This document shows, piece by piece, positions 1 through 8,752 of a stretch of 64,000 nucleotides of DNA; the stretch's first letter is position 1, and each line of letters opens with the position of its first letter. Made by a program: the position numbers and the translations under genes. The DNA comes from Streptomyces sp. NBC_01262 (lineage in GTDB: Bacteria > Actinomycetota > Actinomycetes > Streptomycetales > Streptomycetaceae): contig NZ_CP108462.1 in NCBI RefSeq assembly GCF_036226365.1, positions 3,700,501 through 3,764,500 of the forward strand, given 5' to 3'. Under the pieces are notes generated by a model. That model was not told the origin of the DNA. It did not search any database and worked only from the letters and a program-made list of their open reading frames with translations.

Positions 1-126
1 GCTGGAGGAGGACGTGGTGGTGGAGCACGCGGACAGCAGCGGCACCCCGCCCGCCACCGCGGCGGCGGCGACCGCCGTGGAGGCAAGGAAGGTTCTACGG
101 CTCGGACCCTGCGGACTCGTCGGCAT
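1..126 (-). CDS. Tat-exported lipoprotein, probable sugar ABC transporter binding protein (5' part only)
   Basis: Reading the minus strand from the ATG at 126 gives 42 codons that run off the window edge. The peptide has a twin-arginine signal (SRRTFLA at residues 9-15), an alanine/valine-rich hydrophobic stretch and a lipobox LSAC ending at Cys34, followed by a Ser/Thr linker. This is the classic start of a Streptomyces Tat-dependent lipoprotein. A GAAGGG ribosome site lies about 7 nt upstream. Because it diverges from a GH3 glycosidase and shares a control region with LacI-type operators, I infer a solute-binding protein of a carbohydrate ABC importer. The mature domain is outside the window, so the ligand is unknown. 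The signal peptide is certain; the transporter role is inference. Confidence 0.75.
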   Translation of the reverse strand, partial: MPTSPQGPSRRTFLASTAVAAAAVAGGVPLLSACSTTTSSSS

Positions 127-272
127 AGCGTCAACCCTTCGTGGCGCGCCAATACACACGGCGGGGCTGCCGCCGGTCGGCATCTTCTGTGGGAGGTGCT
201 GGCGTAACGGAAACTGGGTGAACAGAAGCGGTCTTCGAGCACAGGTGGGACACCCGCTGCCACCGCCTTTGG

Positions 273-286
273 TCGAAGCGCTTCGA
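273..286. promoter_or_regulatory. LacI-type operator, copy 1
   Basis: TCGAAGCGCTTCGA is a perfect 14-bp palindrome with the central CG step typical of LacI-family operators. It lies between the divergent lipoprotein and GH3 genes. Confidence 0.65.
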
Positions 287-441
287 TGTTGCTGCGAGGT
301 TAAGCGCGAGCGACACACCGCGCAAGAGTCCGCTTCAAGAAACATCGGATCTGTCGGTAGATACGGGACCGACGACGACCCAAGTGGTGAGGGGGTTGTT
401 GCCGAGTCATGTCTTGACAGCCCAGGTGGGAACACTCAGCA

Positions 442-455
442 TCGAAGCGCTTCGA
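442..455. promoter_or_regulatory. LacI-type operator, copy 2
   Basis: Identical to the copy at 273-286 (TCGAAGCGCTTCGA), 169 bp away and 35 bp before the GH3 start codon. Two operators at this spacing would allow looping by a LacI-family tetramer or separate control of both promoters. Confidence 0.65.
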
Positions 456-490
456 AACGTTTGCCGAAGATGCCACCGAGGGGACCCGGC

Positions 491-3340
491 GTGACCACCG
501 ATCATTTGCCTTTCCAGGTTCAGGACCTGCCGCTGTCGAAGCGGGTCGATGACCTGCTGGGCCGCCTCACCCTGGACGAGCGCATCGCGATGCTCCACCA
601 GTTTGCCCCATCTGTCCCCCGGCTCGGCCTGGCCGCCTTCCGCACCGGCCAGGAGGCGCTGCACGGCGTCGCCTGGATGGGTCCGGCCACCGTCTTCCCC
701 CAGGCGGTCGGCCTCGGCGCCACCTGGAACGACGAGCTGGTACGCCGGGTCGGCGAGGCCGTCGGCAACGAGGTCCGCGCCATGCGGGGCTGGAACGAGC
801 GCGTGGGCCTCAACGTCTGGGCCCCGACCGTCAACCTGCTGCGCGACCCGCGCTGGGGCCGCAACGAGGAGGGGTACTCCGAGGACCCGCGCCTCACCTC
901 GGCCATCGCCACCGCGTACACCCGCGGCCTGCGCGGCGACCACCCCACGTACTGGCGCACCGCGCCCATCCTCAAGCACTGGCTCGCGCACAACAACGAG
1001 ACCGGCCGCGACATCACCTCCTCCTCCGTACGCCCCCGCGTCCTGCGCGAGTACGACCTCGAAGCCTTCCGCGGCCCCATCGAGGCGGGCACGGCGATCG
1101 GCGTCATGCCGGCGTACAACCTGGTCAACGGCCGCCCGAACCATGTGTCGCCGCTGCTGCGCGAGCAACTGCGGGCCTGGACGGACCGGGAGCTGGTGGT
1201 CTGCTCCGACGCGGGCGCGCCCTCGAACCTGGTGAACTCCGAGCACTACTACGACACCCACGAGGAGTCCACGGCAGCCTCGCTGCGCGCGGGCGTGGAC
1301 AGCTTCACCGACCACGACCAGGACTCCTCGCAGATGATCGCCCGGCTGCGCGGCGCCCTGGACAAGGGCCTGATCGACGAGTCGGACATCGACACCGCCG
1401 TGCACCGGCTGCTGAACATGCGCTTCCTGCTCGGCGAGTTCGACCCCGAGGACGACCCGTACGCGGGCATCGGCGCCGAGTCCTTCGACACCCCCGAGCA
1501 CCGGGCGCTGGCTCTGGAGGCCGCCGAGCAGGCGATCGTGCTGCTCAAGAACGACGGGCTGCTGCCGCTCACGGACCAGGGCACGGTGGCCGTCGTGGGC
1601 CTGCTCGCGGACGAGATCAAGCTCGACTGGTACAGCGGCAGCCTCATCCCCGGCCGCGGCATGTCCCTGCGCGCGGCCCTGACCGAGCGGCTCGGCGCGG
1701 ACAACGTGGTCTTCGCCGAAGGCGCCGACACCGTACGCCTGCGGGCGGCCGACGGCCGCTGGCTGCAGGTCCCGGACGTGGAGGTGGCGCACCGGGAGGA
1801 GGAAGGGTCCTTCAACCCGGCCACCGCCGAAGGCCGCACCGACCTGCCGCCGCTGACCACCGGCGACGAGCCGACCGACCTGGCGCTCATCGACTGGGGC
1901 GGCGGCGCGGTGACCCTGCGCGCGCCGAACGGGCTGTACCTGACGGTGGCGGAGGACGGTTTCGTACGGGCCGGCGCCGAGCGTCCGCACGGCTGGATCG
2001 TGCAGGAGACGTTCAGCCTCGAACCGTACGGCGACGGTCACGATGGCAGCCACCTCCTCAGGCACACAGGGACAGGCCGGTACCTGTCTGTCGCCGCCGA
2101 CGGCCTGAAGGTTGCCGAGGAGGGGACGCCCTTCACCCTGGAGGTCGTCGAGCGCGGCGCGGACGTGGTCGCGCGGGCCGCCGCCTCGGCGGACACCGTG
2201 ATCGTCGTCGCGGGCAACGACGCGCACATCAACGGCCGCGAGACCGAGGACCGCACCACCCTGGCGCTCCCGCCCCACCAGGACCGCCTCTGGCGCGCCG
2301 CCCACGCCGCCAACCCCCGCACCGCCCTCGTCCTGGCCTCCGCGTACCCCTACGCGGTCCCCGAGGCCGACGCCGCCCTCCCGGCCCTCCTGTGGACCGC
2401 CCACGGCGGCCAGGCGGCCGGCCCCGCCCTGGCCCGCGTCCTGCTCGGTGACGTCTCGCCGGCCGGCCGGCTCCCGCAGACCTGGTACGCCCGCGACGAG
2501 GACCTGCCCAACGAGCTGCTCGACTACGACATCATCAGCGCCGGCGCCACCTACCTGTACTTCACCGGCACCCCGCTCTACCCCTTCGGCCACGGCCTGA
2601 CGTACTCCTCCTTCACCTACGGCGACCTGACCGTCTCCGTCGGCCAGGACTCCCTCACCGCGTCCTTCACCGTCGCCAACACCGGCCCCCGCGACTCCGA
2701 CGAGGTCGTCCAGCTCTACACCCGCGCCCTCGACCCGCGCCTGCCGGGCGGCCCGGTCCGCCGCCTCGCCGCGTACGAGCGCGCCCACTTCGCCGCCGGG
2801 GAGATCCGAGTCTTCTGCTTCACCCTCCCCCTGCACACCCTGGGCCTGTGGGACGTCGCCCACAGCGCCTGGCACGTCGACCCGGGTACGTACGAGCTGC
2901 GGACCGGCGACGCCGTCGCCGCCTTCGAGGTGGCCGGCGAACCCCCCGCCCCCCGTCCCGTCCTGGTGCGCGGCCTGGAGGCGGCCGACTTCGACGAGCA
3001 GCGCGGAGCCGTTCTCGTGGACCGTACGAAGGTCCGCGGCGACGCGGTCGCCTCGGCGGCCGAACAGGCCCATCTGCTCTTCCGCGCCTGCGACTTCGGC
3101 CCTGCGGGCCCGGCCTCCCTGGTCCTGGACGCCGCCCGCGCCGAGCCCGGCGAGGCCGTCGTCGAGCTGGCCCTCGGGGACGGCACACCGCTGGGCACCG
3201 CCACCGTCCCCTCGACCGGGGGCCCGTACGCGTACACCGCCGTGCGCGTCGAGCTGGACGCGCCGCCGACCGGCGTCCACGACCTGCACATCACGCTGCG
3301 GGGCGCCCTGCGGCTGGCGCGGGTGAGCTTCACGGCATGA
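491..3340 (+). CDS. Glycoside hydrolase family 3 with inserted beta-trefoil-like domain
   Basis: A 949-aa GH3 beta-glycosidase (beta-glucosidase or beta-xylosidase type). The GTG at 491 is chosen because GAGGGG lies 7 nt upstream; an in-frame ATG at 470 is possible. The N-terminal TIM-barrel covers about residues 10-330, with the expected nucleophile Asp240 in CSDAGAPSN. The C-terminal GH3 domain begins near 345 but is interrupted at about 415-570 by an insert with repeats such as LRAPNGLYLTVAEDG and TGRYLSVAADG, which looks like a fascin/beta-trefoil fold. A fibronectin III-like domain (about 710-810) and a C-terminal CBM6-like beta-sandwich (about 830-949) follow. No signal peptide is visible, so it is probably cytosolic and acts on oligosaccharides imported by the divergent transporter. 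Substrate specificity cannot be read from sequence. Confidence 0.88.
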   Translation: MTTDHLPFQVQDLPLSKRVDDLLGRLTLDERIAMLHQFAPSVPRLGLAAFRTGQEALHGVAWMGPATVFPQAVGLGATWNDELVRRVGEAVGNEVRAMRGWNERVGLNVWAPTVNLLRDPRWGRNEEGYSEDPRLTSAIATAYTRGLRGDHPTYWRTAPILKHWLAHNNETGRDITSSSVRPRVLREYDLEAFRGPIEAGTAIGVMPAYNLVNGRPNHVSPLLREQLRAWTDRELVVCSDAGAPSNLVNSEHYYDTHEESTAASLRAGVDSFTDHDQDSSQMIARLRGALDKGLIDESDIDTAVHRLLNMRFLLGEFDPEDDPYAGIGAESFDTPEHRALALEAAEQAIVLLKNDGLLPLTDQGTVAVVGLLADEIKLDWYSGSLIPGRGMSLRAALTERLGADNVVFAEGADTVRLRAADGRWLQVPDVEVAHREEEGSFNPATAEGRTDLPPLTTGDEPTDLALIDWGGGAVTLRAPNGLYLTVAEDGFVRAGAERPHGWIVQETFSLEPYGDGHDGSHLLRHTGTGRYLSVAADGLKVAEEGTPFTLEVVERGADVVARAAASADTVIVVAGNDAHINGRETEDRTTLALPPHQDRLWRAAHAANPRTALVLASAYPYAVPEADAALPALLWTAHGGQAAGPALARVLLGDVSPAGRLPQTWYARDEDLPNELLDYDIISAGATYLYFTGTPLYPFGHGLTYSSFTYGDLTVSVGQDSLTASFTVANTGPRDSDEVVQLYTRALDPRLPGGPVRRLAAYERAHFAAGEIRVFCFTLPLHTLGLWDVAHSAWHVDPGTYELRTGDAVAAFEVAGEPPAPRPVLVRGLEAADFDEQRGAVLVDRTKVRGDAVASAAEQAHLLFRACDFGPAGPASLVLDAARAEPGEAVVELALGDGTPLGTATVPSTGGPYAYTAVRVELDAPPTGVHDLHITLRGALRLARVSFTA

Positions 3341-3347
3341 CGCAAAA

Positions 3348-3385
3348 CGTGCTGGGCCGGAACCAAGGGGTTCCGGCCCAGCACG
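3348..3385. terminator. Bidirectional terminator between GH3 and L,D-transpeptidase genes
   Basis: A perfect 17-bp stem (arm CGTGCTGGGCCGGAACC, loop AAGG) sits 7 nt after the GH3 stop codon and before the convergent transpeptidase stop. Confidence 0.85.
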
Positions 3386-3409
3386 TCACAACACGGTCAG
3401 CGCCGAAGG

Positions 3410-4705
3410 CTAGAGCGCGCTGCCGGCCTTCCAGTCCGCCCAGGACAGGTTCCAGTCGCTGAAGCCGTTGTCGGCGGACACGGTCCTGTCGTTGGTGTTC
3501 TTGACGATCACGACATCGCCGAGGATCGAGGCGTTGTAGAACCAGTAGGCGGGCGTCGCGGTGTCGTTGCCGCCCTTGGTGTCGTGCAGGCCGATGCAGC
3601 CGTGGCTGGTGTTGGTGTGCCCGAAGACCGACGTGGGCCGCCAGTAGTTGCCGTGCACGAAGGTGCCGGAGTTGGTCAGCCGGATGGCGTGCGGGACGTC
3701 CTTGATGTCGTACGCCTTGCCGAGACCGACCGTCTGGCTGTTCATGCGGGTCTTCTTGAACTTCTCGGACATGACCATGATGCCGTTGTAGGTCGTGTTC
3801 GGCGCCGCGCCGAGCGAGACCGGGATGGTGCGGATGGTCTTGCCGTCCCGGACCACGGTCATGGTCTTGGTGTTGTCGTCGGCGGTGGAGACCTGCTTGC
3901 GGCCGATCTTGAACGTCACCGTCTTGCTCTGCACCCCGAAGACCCCGCTCGCGCCCTCGACGCCGTCCAGCGCGATCTTGACGGTGACGGTGGAGTACGC
4001 GGTCCAGTAGTCCTCGGGACGGAAGTCCAGACGGGTGGAGCTGAACCAGTGGCCGACGACCTCCTGGCCGGTGCTGGTGGTGATCGTGATCGCCTGCTCG
4101 ACGGCCTTCTTGTTCGTGATCGCCTTGTCGAAGTTGAACGACACCGGCATGCCGACACCGACCGTGGTGCCGTTGTCCGGGTTGAAGTAGCCGATGAAGC
4201 TGTTGCCCGGGGAGACGGTGGTGAAGGTGGCGTTCGCCACCGACTCGCGCTTCTTGCTGTCCTGGGCGGTCGCGACGACCTTGTACTTGGTCGAGCGGTC
4301 CAGCTGGGCGTCCGGCTTCCAGCCCGTCTTGTCGCTGGTCGTCGTGCCCGCGACCTTGGTGCCCGCGTCCGTCGTCATGACGACCGACACCAGCGTGCCA
4401 CCGGTGACCGTCACCTGGCCCGAGGTCTGGATCGAGGCATTGGTCTTGTTGTCGCCCGGGGTGATCGTGATGTTCGCGTCCGAGGTGTCCTTGGCCGCCG
4501 CGGCGGCCGCCGACTCGCTGGCCTTCGCCGAGGCGTCCGAACTGCCGGAGCCGCTGCTCTTGTCGCTGCCGCAGGCGGTCAGCGTGACCGCCCCGCCCGC
4601 GACCAGGGCGGCTATCGTGGCGAGCCCGCGCCGCCGGGTAACAGTCGAGCGCGGGTCGTTGGCTATGCCGGTGCCGGTGTCAGTGGCGGCGTCGGACGGC
4701 TTCAC
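3410..4705 (-). CDS. L,D-transpeptidase lipoprotein (Ig-like plus YkuD domains)
   Basis: This 431-aa enzyme should form 3-3 cross-links in peptidoglycan at the outer face of the membrane. After a short Arg-rich start there is a signal peptide ending in a lipobox (LTAC) and a Ser/Ala-rich linker. Ig-like domains (about 80-260) precede a YkuD catalytic domain (about 265-400). The catalytic motif is intact: a His about 15 residues upstream and SHGCIGLHD with nucleophile Cys370. I chose the GTG at 4705 because GGAG lies 6 nt upstream; a TTG at 4717 has no ribosome site. The gene converges on the GH3 gene with a shared terminator. Confidence 0.92.
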   Translation of the reverse strand: MKPSDAATDTGTGIANDPRSTVTRRRGLATIAALVAGGAVTLTACGSDKSSGSGSSDASAKASESAAAAAAKDTSDANITITPGDNKTNASIQTSGQVTVTGGTLVSVVMTTDAGTKVAGTTTSDKTGWKPDAQLDRSTKYKVVATAQDSKKRESVANATFTTVSPGNSFIGYFNPDNGTTVGVGMPVSFNFDKAITNKKAVEQAITITTSTGQEVVGHWFSSTRLDFRPEDYWTAYSTVTVKIALDGVEGASGVFGVQSKTVTFKIGRKQVSTADDNTKTMTVVRDGKTIRTIPVSLGAAPNTTYNGIMVMSEKFKKTRMNSQTVGLGKAYDIKDVPHAIRLTNSGTFVHGNYWRPTSVFGHTNTSHGCIGLHDTKGGNDTATPAYWFYNASILGDVVIVKNTNDRTVSADNGFSDWNLSWADWKAGSAL

Positions 4706-4843
4706 GCGAATCTCCAATGAGTGTTTCAGGTACGCGTTCCCCAGGCTTCGAGCCTCAGTCGTACGCTATGGAACTGCCAGGGTCTTTGGTCCGTTCCCCT
4801 GTTCCGGAAAACTGTGGGGAAGACCACGTGTGTGTGCCGCACA

Positions 4844-4874
4844 AAGAAAACCCCGGACCATGATGGGCCCGGGG
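4844..4874 (-). terminator. Intrinsic terminator after the 120-aa hypothetical gene
   Basis: On the minus strand a stem CCCCGG-G-CC / GG-T-CCGGGG with loop CATCAT is followed by TTTTCTTT, a canonical Rho-independent terminator about 30 nt past the stop codon. Confidence 0.8.
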
Positions 4875-4904
4875 CCTGTGAGTCACACACAGAGAGGGAC
4901 GGAT

Positions 4905-5267
4905 TCAGACGCCGTCCGGTTCCTCGGCGGCGGCGGCATCTTCGTCCTCGTACAGATCCCACTCATCGGAATCGGGATCATACTCGGTGTGGGCGCAGGA
5001 CCAGGACGCCTGCACCAACTCGATCCCCGGCACGGTGGTGACCAGGTCGAACGGGTCCACCAGATACGCCAGCGCCTCCGACTCGTCCTGCCTCACGGCC
5101 GCCTCGGCGTGCGAGCGCTCATCGTCCGGCATGAATTCGTCGCCGCCGATGGTGTCCAGGGCCGCCTCCGCCAGTTGCCCGGAATCAGTGACCTCCAGGA
5201 CCAGCTCGACCTGGAGGCGTACATAGCGCGGTCCGCTCTCCCCACGGGGGATCTCAGTAGTGCTCAT
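4905..5267 (-). CDS. Conserved acidic hypothetical protein
   Basis: A 120-aa soluble protein starting MSTTEIPRGES. It is acidic, particularly in the last 30 residues (DPDSDEWDLYEDED), and has no signal peptide or membrane segment. I do not recognise a family. The ATG at 5267 is preferred over a longer frame because upstream residues are Arg-rich and non-protein-like; no strong ribosome site is visible. A clear terminator follows on the same strand, so it is probably monocistronic. Confidence 0.7.
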   Translation of the reverse strand: MSTTEIPRGESGPRYVRLQVELVLEVTDSGQLAEAALDTIGGDEFMPDDERSHAEAAVRQDESEALAYLVDPFDLVTTVPGIELVQASWSCAHTEYDPDSDEWDLYEDEDAAAAEEPDGV

Positions 5268-5430
5268 GCCACGGAGCGTAGGGGCAGTGCGCGCGGGCGG
5301 GCGAGCGACGCGCATTATGCGGACAAAGGCGCCCCGGAGGGAAGCGTTCCGGATCCTGGCTTCCCACCGGACCCACCCATCACTAACATCAGCCACCACG
5401 GTCAAATCGCCGCTACCGCTGGGGGATCCC

Positions 5431-5715
5431 TTGACCACGCACCGCCCGCCCGTCTTCATCGCCGCCGCCGCGGCCACCGTTCTCGGCGCGCTCTACTTCG
5501 TGCCGAACGCCTCCGCGAGCGCCGAGCACAGCTCCGCGAAGGCCGCCGCGGCGACCGTGACCCAGCAGGCCACGGCCGAAACCGCCGGCAAGGCCCAGCT
5601 CGCCGAGACCAGCAGCACCGACACCACGCCCTACCTGATCGGCGGGACCGCCTTCCTCGGCATGGGCGCGGCACTCCTGGTCAACGTCACGCGCCGCTCA
5701 CGCACCGCGCCCTGA
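5431..5715 (+). CDS. Small secreted protein with LAETS cell-wall-sorting-like tail
   Basis: A 94-aa protein starting at TTG 5431 behind GGGGGA. Residues 1-30 form a signal peptide (VFIAAAAATVLGALYFVP, cleavage near NASA). A short Ala/Thr-rich middle is followed by LAETS, a hydrophobic segment (YLIGGTAFLGMGAALLVNV) and a basic tail RRSR. This is the layout of a sortase sorting signal; Streptomyces class E sortases recognise LAXTG, but here the Gly is Ser. Either it is an unusual sortase substrate or a two-segment membrane peptide. Its stop is 4 nt from the convergent hutH stop. Confidence 0.6.
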   Translation: MTTHRPPVFIAAAAATVLGALYFVPNASASAEHSSAKAAAATVTQQATAETAGKAQLAETSSTDTTPYLIGGTAFLGMGAALLVNVTRRSRTAP

Positions 5716-5718
5716 GGG

Positions 5719-7275
5719 CTACGCCAGCGGCCCCGTCACCGACTCGGCAGCCGCGCCGAGGCCCCCGCCCCGTACAAATTCGTACGCCGCCGCCAGATCC
5801 GGCGCCAGGAAGCGGTCCGGCCCGACCCCGGCCACGCCGGCCTCGCGCACGGCCTTCACGATCGCCTCGGTCGCGGGAGCGGCCTGCAGGACCTCGCTCC
5901 CGTGCACCCGGATCTCGATCGCCCGGGTCGCCGCGACCAGTTCGACGGCGATGATCCGCGCCAGGTTGTCCACCGCCTGCCGCAGCTTGCGCGCCGCCGA
6001 CCAGCCCATCGACACATGGTCCTCCTGCATCGCGGAGGACGGGATCGAGTCCACCGAAGCCGGCACCGCGAGCCGCTTGTTCTCGCTCACCAGCGCCGCC
6101 TGCGTGTACTGCGCGATCATCAGCCCCGAGTCCACCCCCGGGTCGTCCGCCAGGAACGCCGGCAGGCCGTGCGAACGGCTCTTGTCCAGCAGCCGGTCCG
6201 TACGCCGCTCCGCGATCGACCCCAGGTCGGCGGCCGCGATGGCCAGGAAGTCCAGCACGTACGCCACCGGCGCGCCATGGAAGTTGCCGTTGGACTCCAC
6301 CCGGCCGTCCGGCAGCACGACGGGGTTGTCCACCGCCGAGATCAGCTCCCGGTCCGCCACGAGGCGCGCGTGCGCCAGCGTGTCGCGGCCCGCACCCGCA
6401 ACCTGCGGCGCGCAGCGGATGGAGTACGCGTCCTGAACCCTCGGCGCGTCGTCCTGGTGATGCCCCGTCAGCCCCGAGCCCTCCAGCACCCTGCGCATGT
6501 TCTCCGCGCTCGCCGCCTGTCCCGGGTGCGGGCGGATCGCGTGCAGCTCCGGCGCGAGCACCTTGCCGGTGCCGAGCAGCGCCTCCAGGGACAGCGCGGC
6601 GGTGATGTCGGCGGCGGTGAACAGCCGCTCCAGGTCCGCGATGGCCATCACCAGCATGCCCAGCATGCCGTCCGTGCCGTTGATGAGGGCCAGGCCCTCC
6701 TTCTCCCGCAGCTCGATCGGCTCGATCCCGTGCGCCGCCAGCAGCTCCCCGGCAGGCCGTACGACCCCGTCCGGGCCCTCCGCCTCACCCTCGCCCATCA
6801 GCACCTGCGCACAGTGCGCGAGCGGCGCCAGGTCCCCGGAGCAGCCCAGCGAGCCGTACTCATGGACGACCGGCGTGATCCGCGCGTTCAGCAGCGCCGC
6901 CATCGTCTCCGCGACCACCGGCCGCACCCCGGTCCGCCCCGAGGCCAGCGTCTTCAGCCGCAGGAACATCAGCGCCCGCACCACCTCGCGCTCCACCCCC
7001 GGGCCCATCCCCGCCGCGTGCGACCGTACGAGGCTGCGCTGCAGCTGCGCCCGCAGCTCCGGGCTGATATGGCGCACCGCCAGCGCCCCGAACCCCGTCG
7101 ACACCCCGTACACCGGCTCCGGCTTCGCCGCCAGCGCCTCGATCACCTCGCGCGACGCCGCGATCCCCGCCAGCGCCTCCGCCGACAACTCGACCCTCGC
7201 GTTACCGCGCGCGACCGCCAGCACGTCCTGGGCCGCGGCCCCGTGAGCCCCGATGAGCACGTTTTGCATATCCAT
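5719..7275 (-). CDS. hutH: Histidine ammonia-lyase
   Basis: A 518-aa enzyme converting L-histidine to trans-urocanate, the first step of histidine degradation. The MIO prosthetic group should arise from Cys-Ser-Gly in GSLGCSGDLAPL (about residues 140-151); Cys in place of the usual Ala matches what I recall of Streptomyces griseus HutH. Other family blocks present are GVSTGFGAL near the N terminus, NGTDGM, and QEDHVSMG in the C-terminal half. I start it at ATG 7275 (MDMQNV) by analogy with that enzyme, with AGGG 9 nt upstream; GTG 7281 adds two residues. No other hut gene is adjacent. Confidence 0.95.
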   Translation of the reverse strand: MDMQNVLIGAHGAAAQDVLAVARGNARVELSAEALAGIAASREVIEALAAKPEPVYGVSTGFGALAVRHISPELRAQLQRSLVRSHAAGMGPGVEREVVRALMFLRLKTLASGRTGVRPVVAETMAALLNARITPVVHEYGSLGCSGDLAPLAHCAQVLMGEGEAEGPDGVVRPAGELLAAHGIEPIELREKEGLALINGTDGMLGMLVMAIADLERLFTAADITAALSLEALLGTGKVLAPELHAIRPHPGQAASAENMRRVLEGSGLTGHHQDDAPRVQDAYSIRCAPQVAGAGRDTLAHARLVADRELISAVDNPVVLPDGRVESNGNFHGAPVAYVLDFLAIAAADLGSIAERRTDRLLDKSRSHGLPAFLADDPGVDSGLMIAQYTQAALVSENKRLAVPASVDSIPSSAMQEDHVSMGWSAARKLRQAVDNLARIIAVELVAATRAIEIRVHGSEVLQAAPATEAIVKAVREAGVAGVGPDRFLAPDLAAAYEFVRGGGLGAAAESVTGPLA

Positions 7276-7335
7276 ATTCACGCACCCTAGAGCCTGAATC
7301 AGTAACTGTCACGCGCAGGGTCCACCCGTTACCGC

Positions 7336-8466
7336 TCACTCACGCCCCCGGAACCGCCGCCGCTCGGTCTCCGAACCCGGCGGCTCGTCCGCCAGCCGTA
7401 CCACCGGATCCTCCGCCCCCGCCCGCCCCGCCACCACCGGCCGCTCGGATCCCAGCGCTTTCGCCCGGTACTGGGCGGCGTCGGCCAGCCGGAAGAGCCG
7501 CCGGGCGGACTGAACCGGCCCAATGCCCGCGTCGGTGGAAGCCACCCCGACCGCGACCCCATCGCCCAGCCCCAGCCACTTCGCCCGCTCGCACAGCTCC
7601 TCCGCCACCCGCACCACCCCGTCCGCCGCGACCCCCACCGTCAGCAGGCAGAACTCATCCCCGCCCAGCCGCGCCGCCAGACCCCCCGGCAGCTCCGCCC
7701 CGCACAGCGACAGCACCGACCCGAACCCCACCAGCAGCCGGTCCCCCACCGCGTGCCCCAACTGATCATTGACCCGCTTCAGCCCGTTCAGGTCGCACAC
7801 CACCAGGCTCACCGGCGCCCCGTCCGCCCGGTGCCGCTCGAACGCCTCCTCCAGCCGCGCGTCCACCGCCCGCCGGTTCGCCAGCCCCGTCAGCGGATCC
7901 GTGAACGCCAGCCGCCGCACCTCCGCCAACCGCTCCGTCTGCGCGATCCCGGCCGCGATCAGCGCCGCCAGTACGGTCGCGAACTCCGCGTCCGCCCGGT
8001 CGAACACCGGCTGCCCCGCCGCCCGCGCCACATACAGCTCACCCCACGCCAGCCCGTGCAGCATGATCGGCGCCACCACGCACGACGACCGCCCCCGCCG
8101 CCGCAGCGCCGCCACCCGCTGATGGCAGTACGGCCCCTCATTGACCGGCCCGGCCGCATCAGCCGTCTCCACCCACGCGTGCGGCTCCCCGCCCTCCGTC
8201 CAGCGCCCGTGCAGAAACTCCACGATCTCCGGAAAGTCCGCCACCGAGTACACCTCGTTCCTCGGCTGCGGCTCCTCCCCCGGCGCCAGTTCCCCGTCAT
8301 TCACCAGCACCCGCAGCCGCCCCCGGTCCCGCTCCCACCGCGACACCGCCGACATGCTCCCGCCCAGCGCCAACCGCGCCGCCGCCGCAGCAGCCGCCAC
8401 CGCCTCCATCGGCGTCCTGGCCGCCGCCACCACCCGCGCCAGCTCAGCCACGGCCCTCAACCGCAC
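7336..8466 (-). CDS. GAF-GGDEF protein, probable diguanylate cyclase
   Basis: A 376-aa cytosolic protein. Residues about 10-165 form a GAF-like sensor domain; residues about 180-335 form a GGDEF domain starting FTDPLTGLANRRAVD. The signature RLGGDEF is intact, so catalytic synthesis of c-di-GMP from two GTP is expected. The C-terminal tail is Arg/Glu-rich. The GTG start at 8466 follows GAAGG; a TTG about 18 nt upstream is an alternative. Position beside hutH matches a GAF-GGDEF protein that I recall as CdgE in other Streptomyces, but I cannot verify the name. In this genus c-di-GMP controls BldD and development. Confidence 0.85.
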   Translation of the reverse strand: MRLRAVAELARVVAAARTPMEAVAAAAAAARLALGGSMSAVSRWERDRGRLRVLVNDGELAPGEEPQPRNEVYSVADFPEIVEFLHGRWTEGGEPHAWVETADAAGPVNEGPYCHQRVAALRRRGRSSCVVAPIMLHGLAWGELYVARAAGQPVFDRADAEFATVLAALIAAGIAQTERLAEVRRLAFTDPLTGLANRRAVDARLEEAFERHRADGAPVSLVVCDLNGLKRVNDQLGHAVGDRLLVGFGSVLSLCGAELPGGLAARLGGDEFCLLTVGVAADGVVRVAEELCERAKWLGLGDGVAVGVASTDAGIGPVQSARRLFRLADAAQYRAKALGSERPVVAGRAGAEDPVVRLADEPPGSETERRRFRGRE

Positions 8467-8752
8467 GTCGCCTTCTTTTTTCAAGGCGAGTTCGCCTCCG
8501 CTCCGCTCAGCCCCTGTCGACGCCGCAGATCCCGGGCAGCCGTCGGCCGTCAGGTAGCCGAGGCGTTTGCACCAGTTTGAGCCATAACCCCTGGACAAGC
8601 GCGCGGCACGCTACTCCCCCCGCCCAGTCGGGCCGAAGGGAGACGGCGGGAGAGCCACAGACGCACCGGAGGGCCGGGGGTCGCAGGGGTGAGGAACGCC
8701 GACCGCCGACGCACGACGGCGGGAAAGCCACCAGCGAACGAGGAGGGCCGGG

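Larger units (their letters stand above)
127..490. promoter_or_regulatory. Divergent control region between lipoprotein and GH3 genes
   Basis: This 364-base non-coding stretch separates the two divergent genes. It holds two identical perfect palindromes listed separately. Immediately after the second palindrome is CGAAACGTTTG (453-463), a partial LacI-type half-site pair. The long open frame running through here into the GH3 gene has no ribosome site or sensible protein content, so I treat the region as regulatory. Confidence 0.6.

Noticed and set aside
14..490. N-terminal extension of the GH3 frame back to position 14
   Set aside because: No ribosome site, non-protein-like content, and it would cover the operators and the antisense Tat lipoprotein start.
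407..3289. A 960-codon open frame antisense to the GH3 gene
   Set aside because: It is the GC-skewed shadow of the GH3 gene, rich in Gly/Val/Arg/Gln with no domain; the plus strand has full GH3 motifs.
5902..7290. Long plus-strand frame opposite hutH
   Set aside because: His/Arg/Gln-rich shadow; hutH on the minus strand carries all family motifs.
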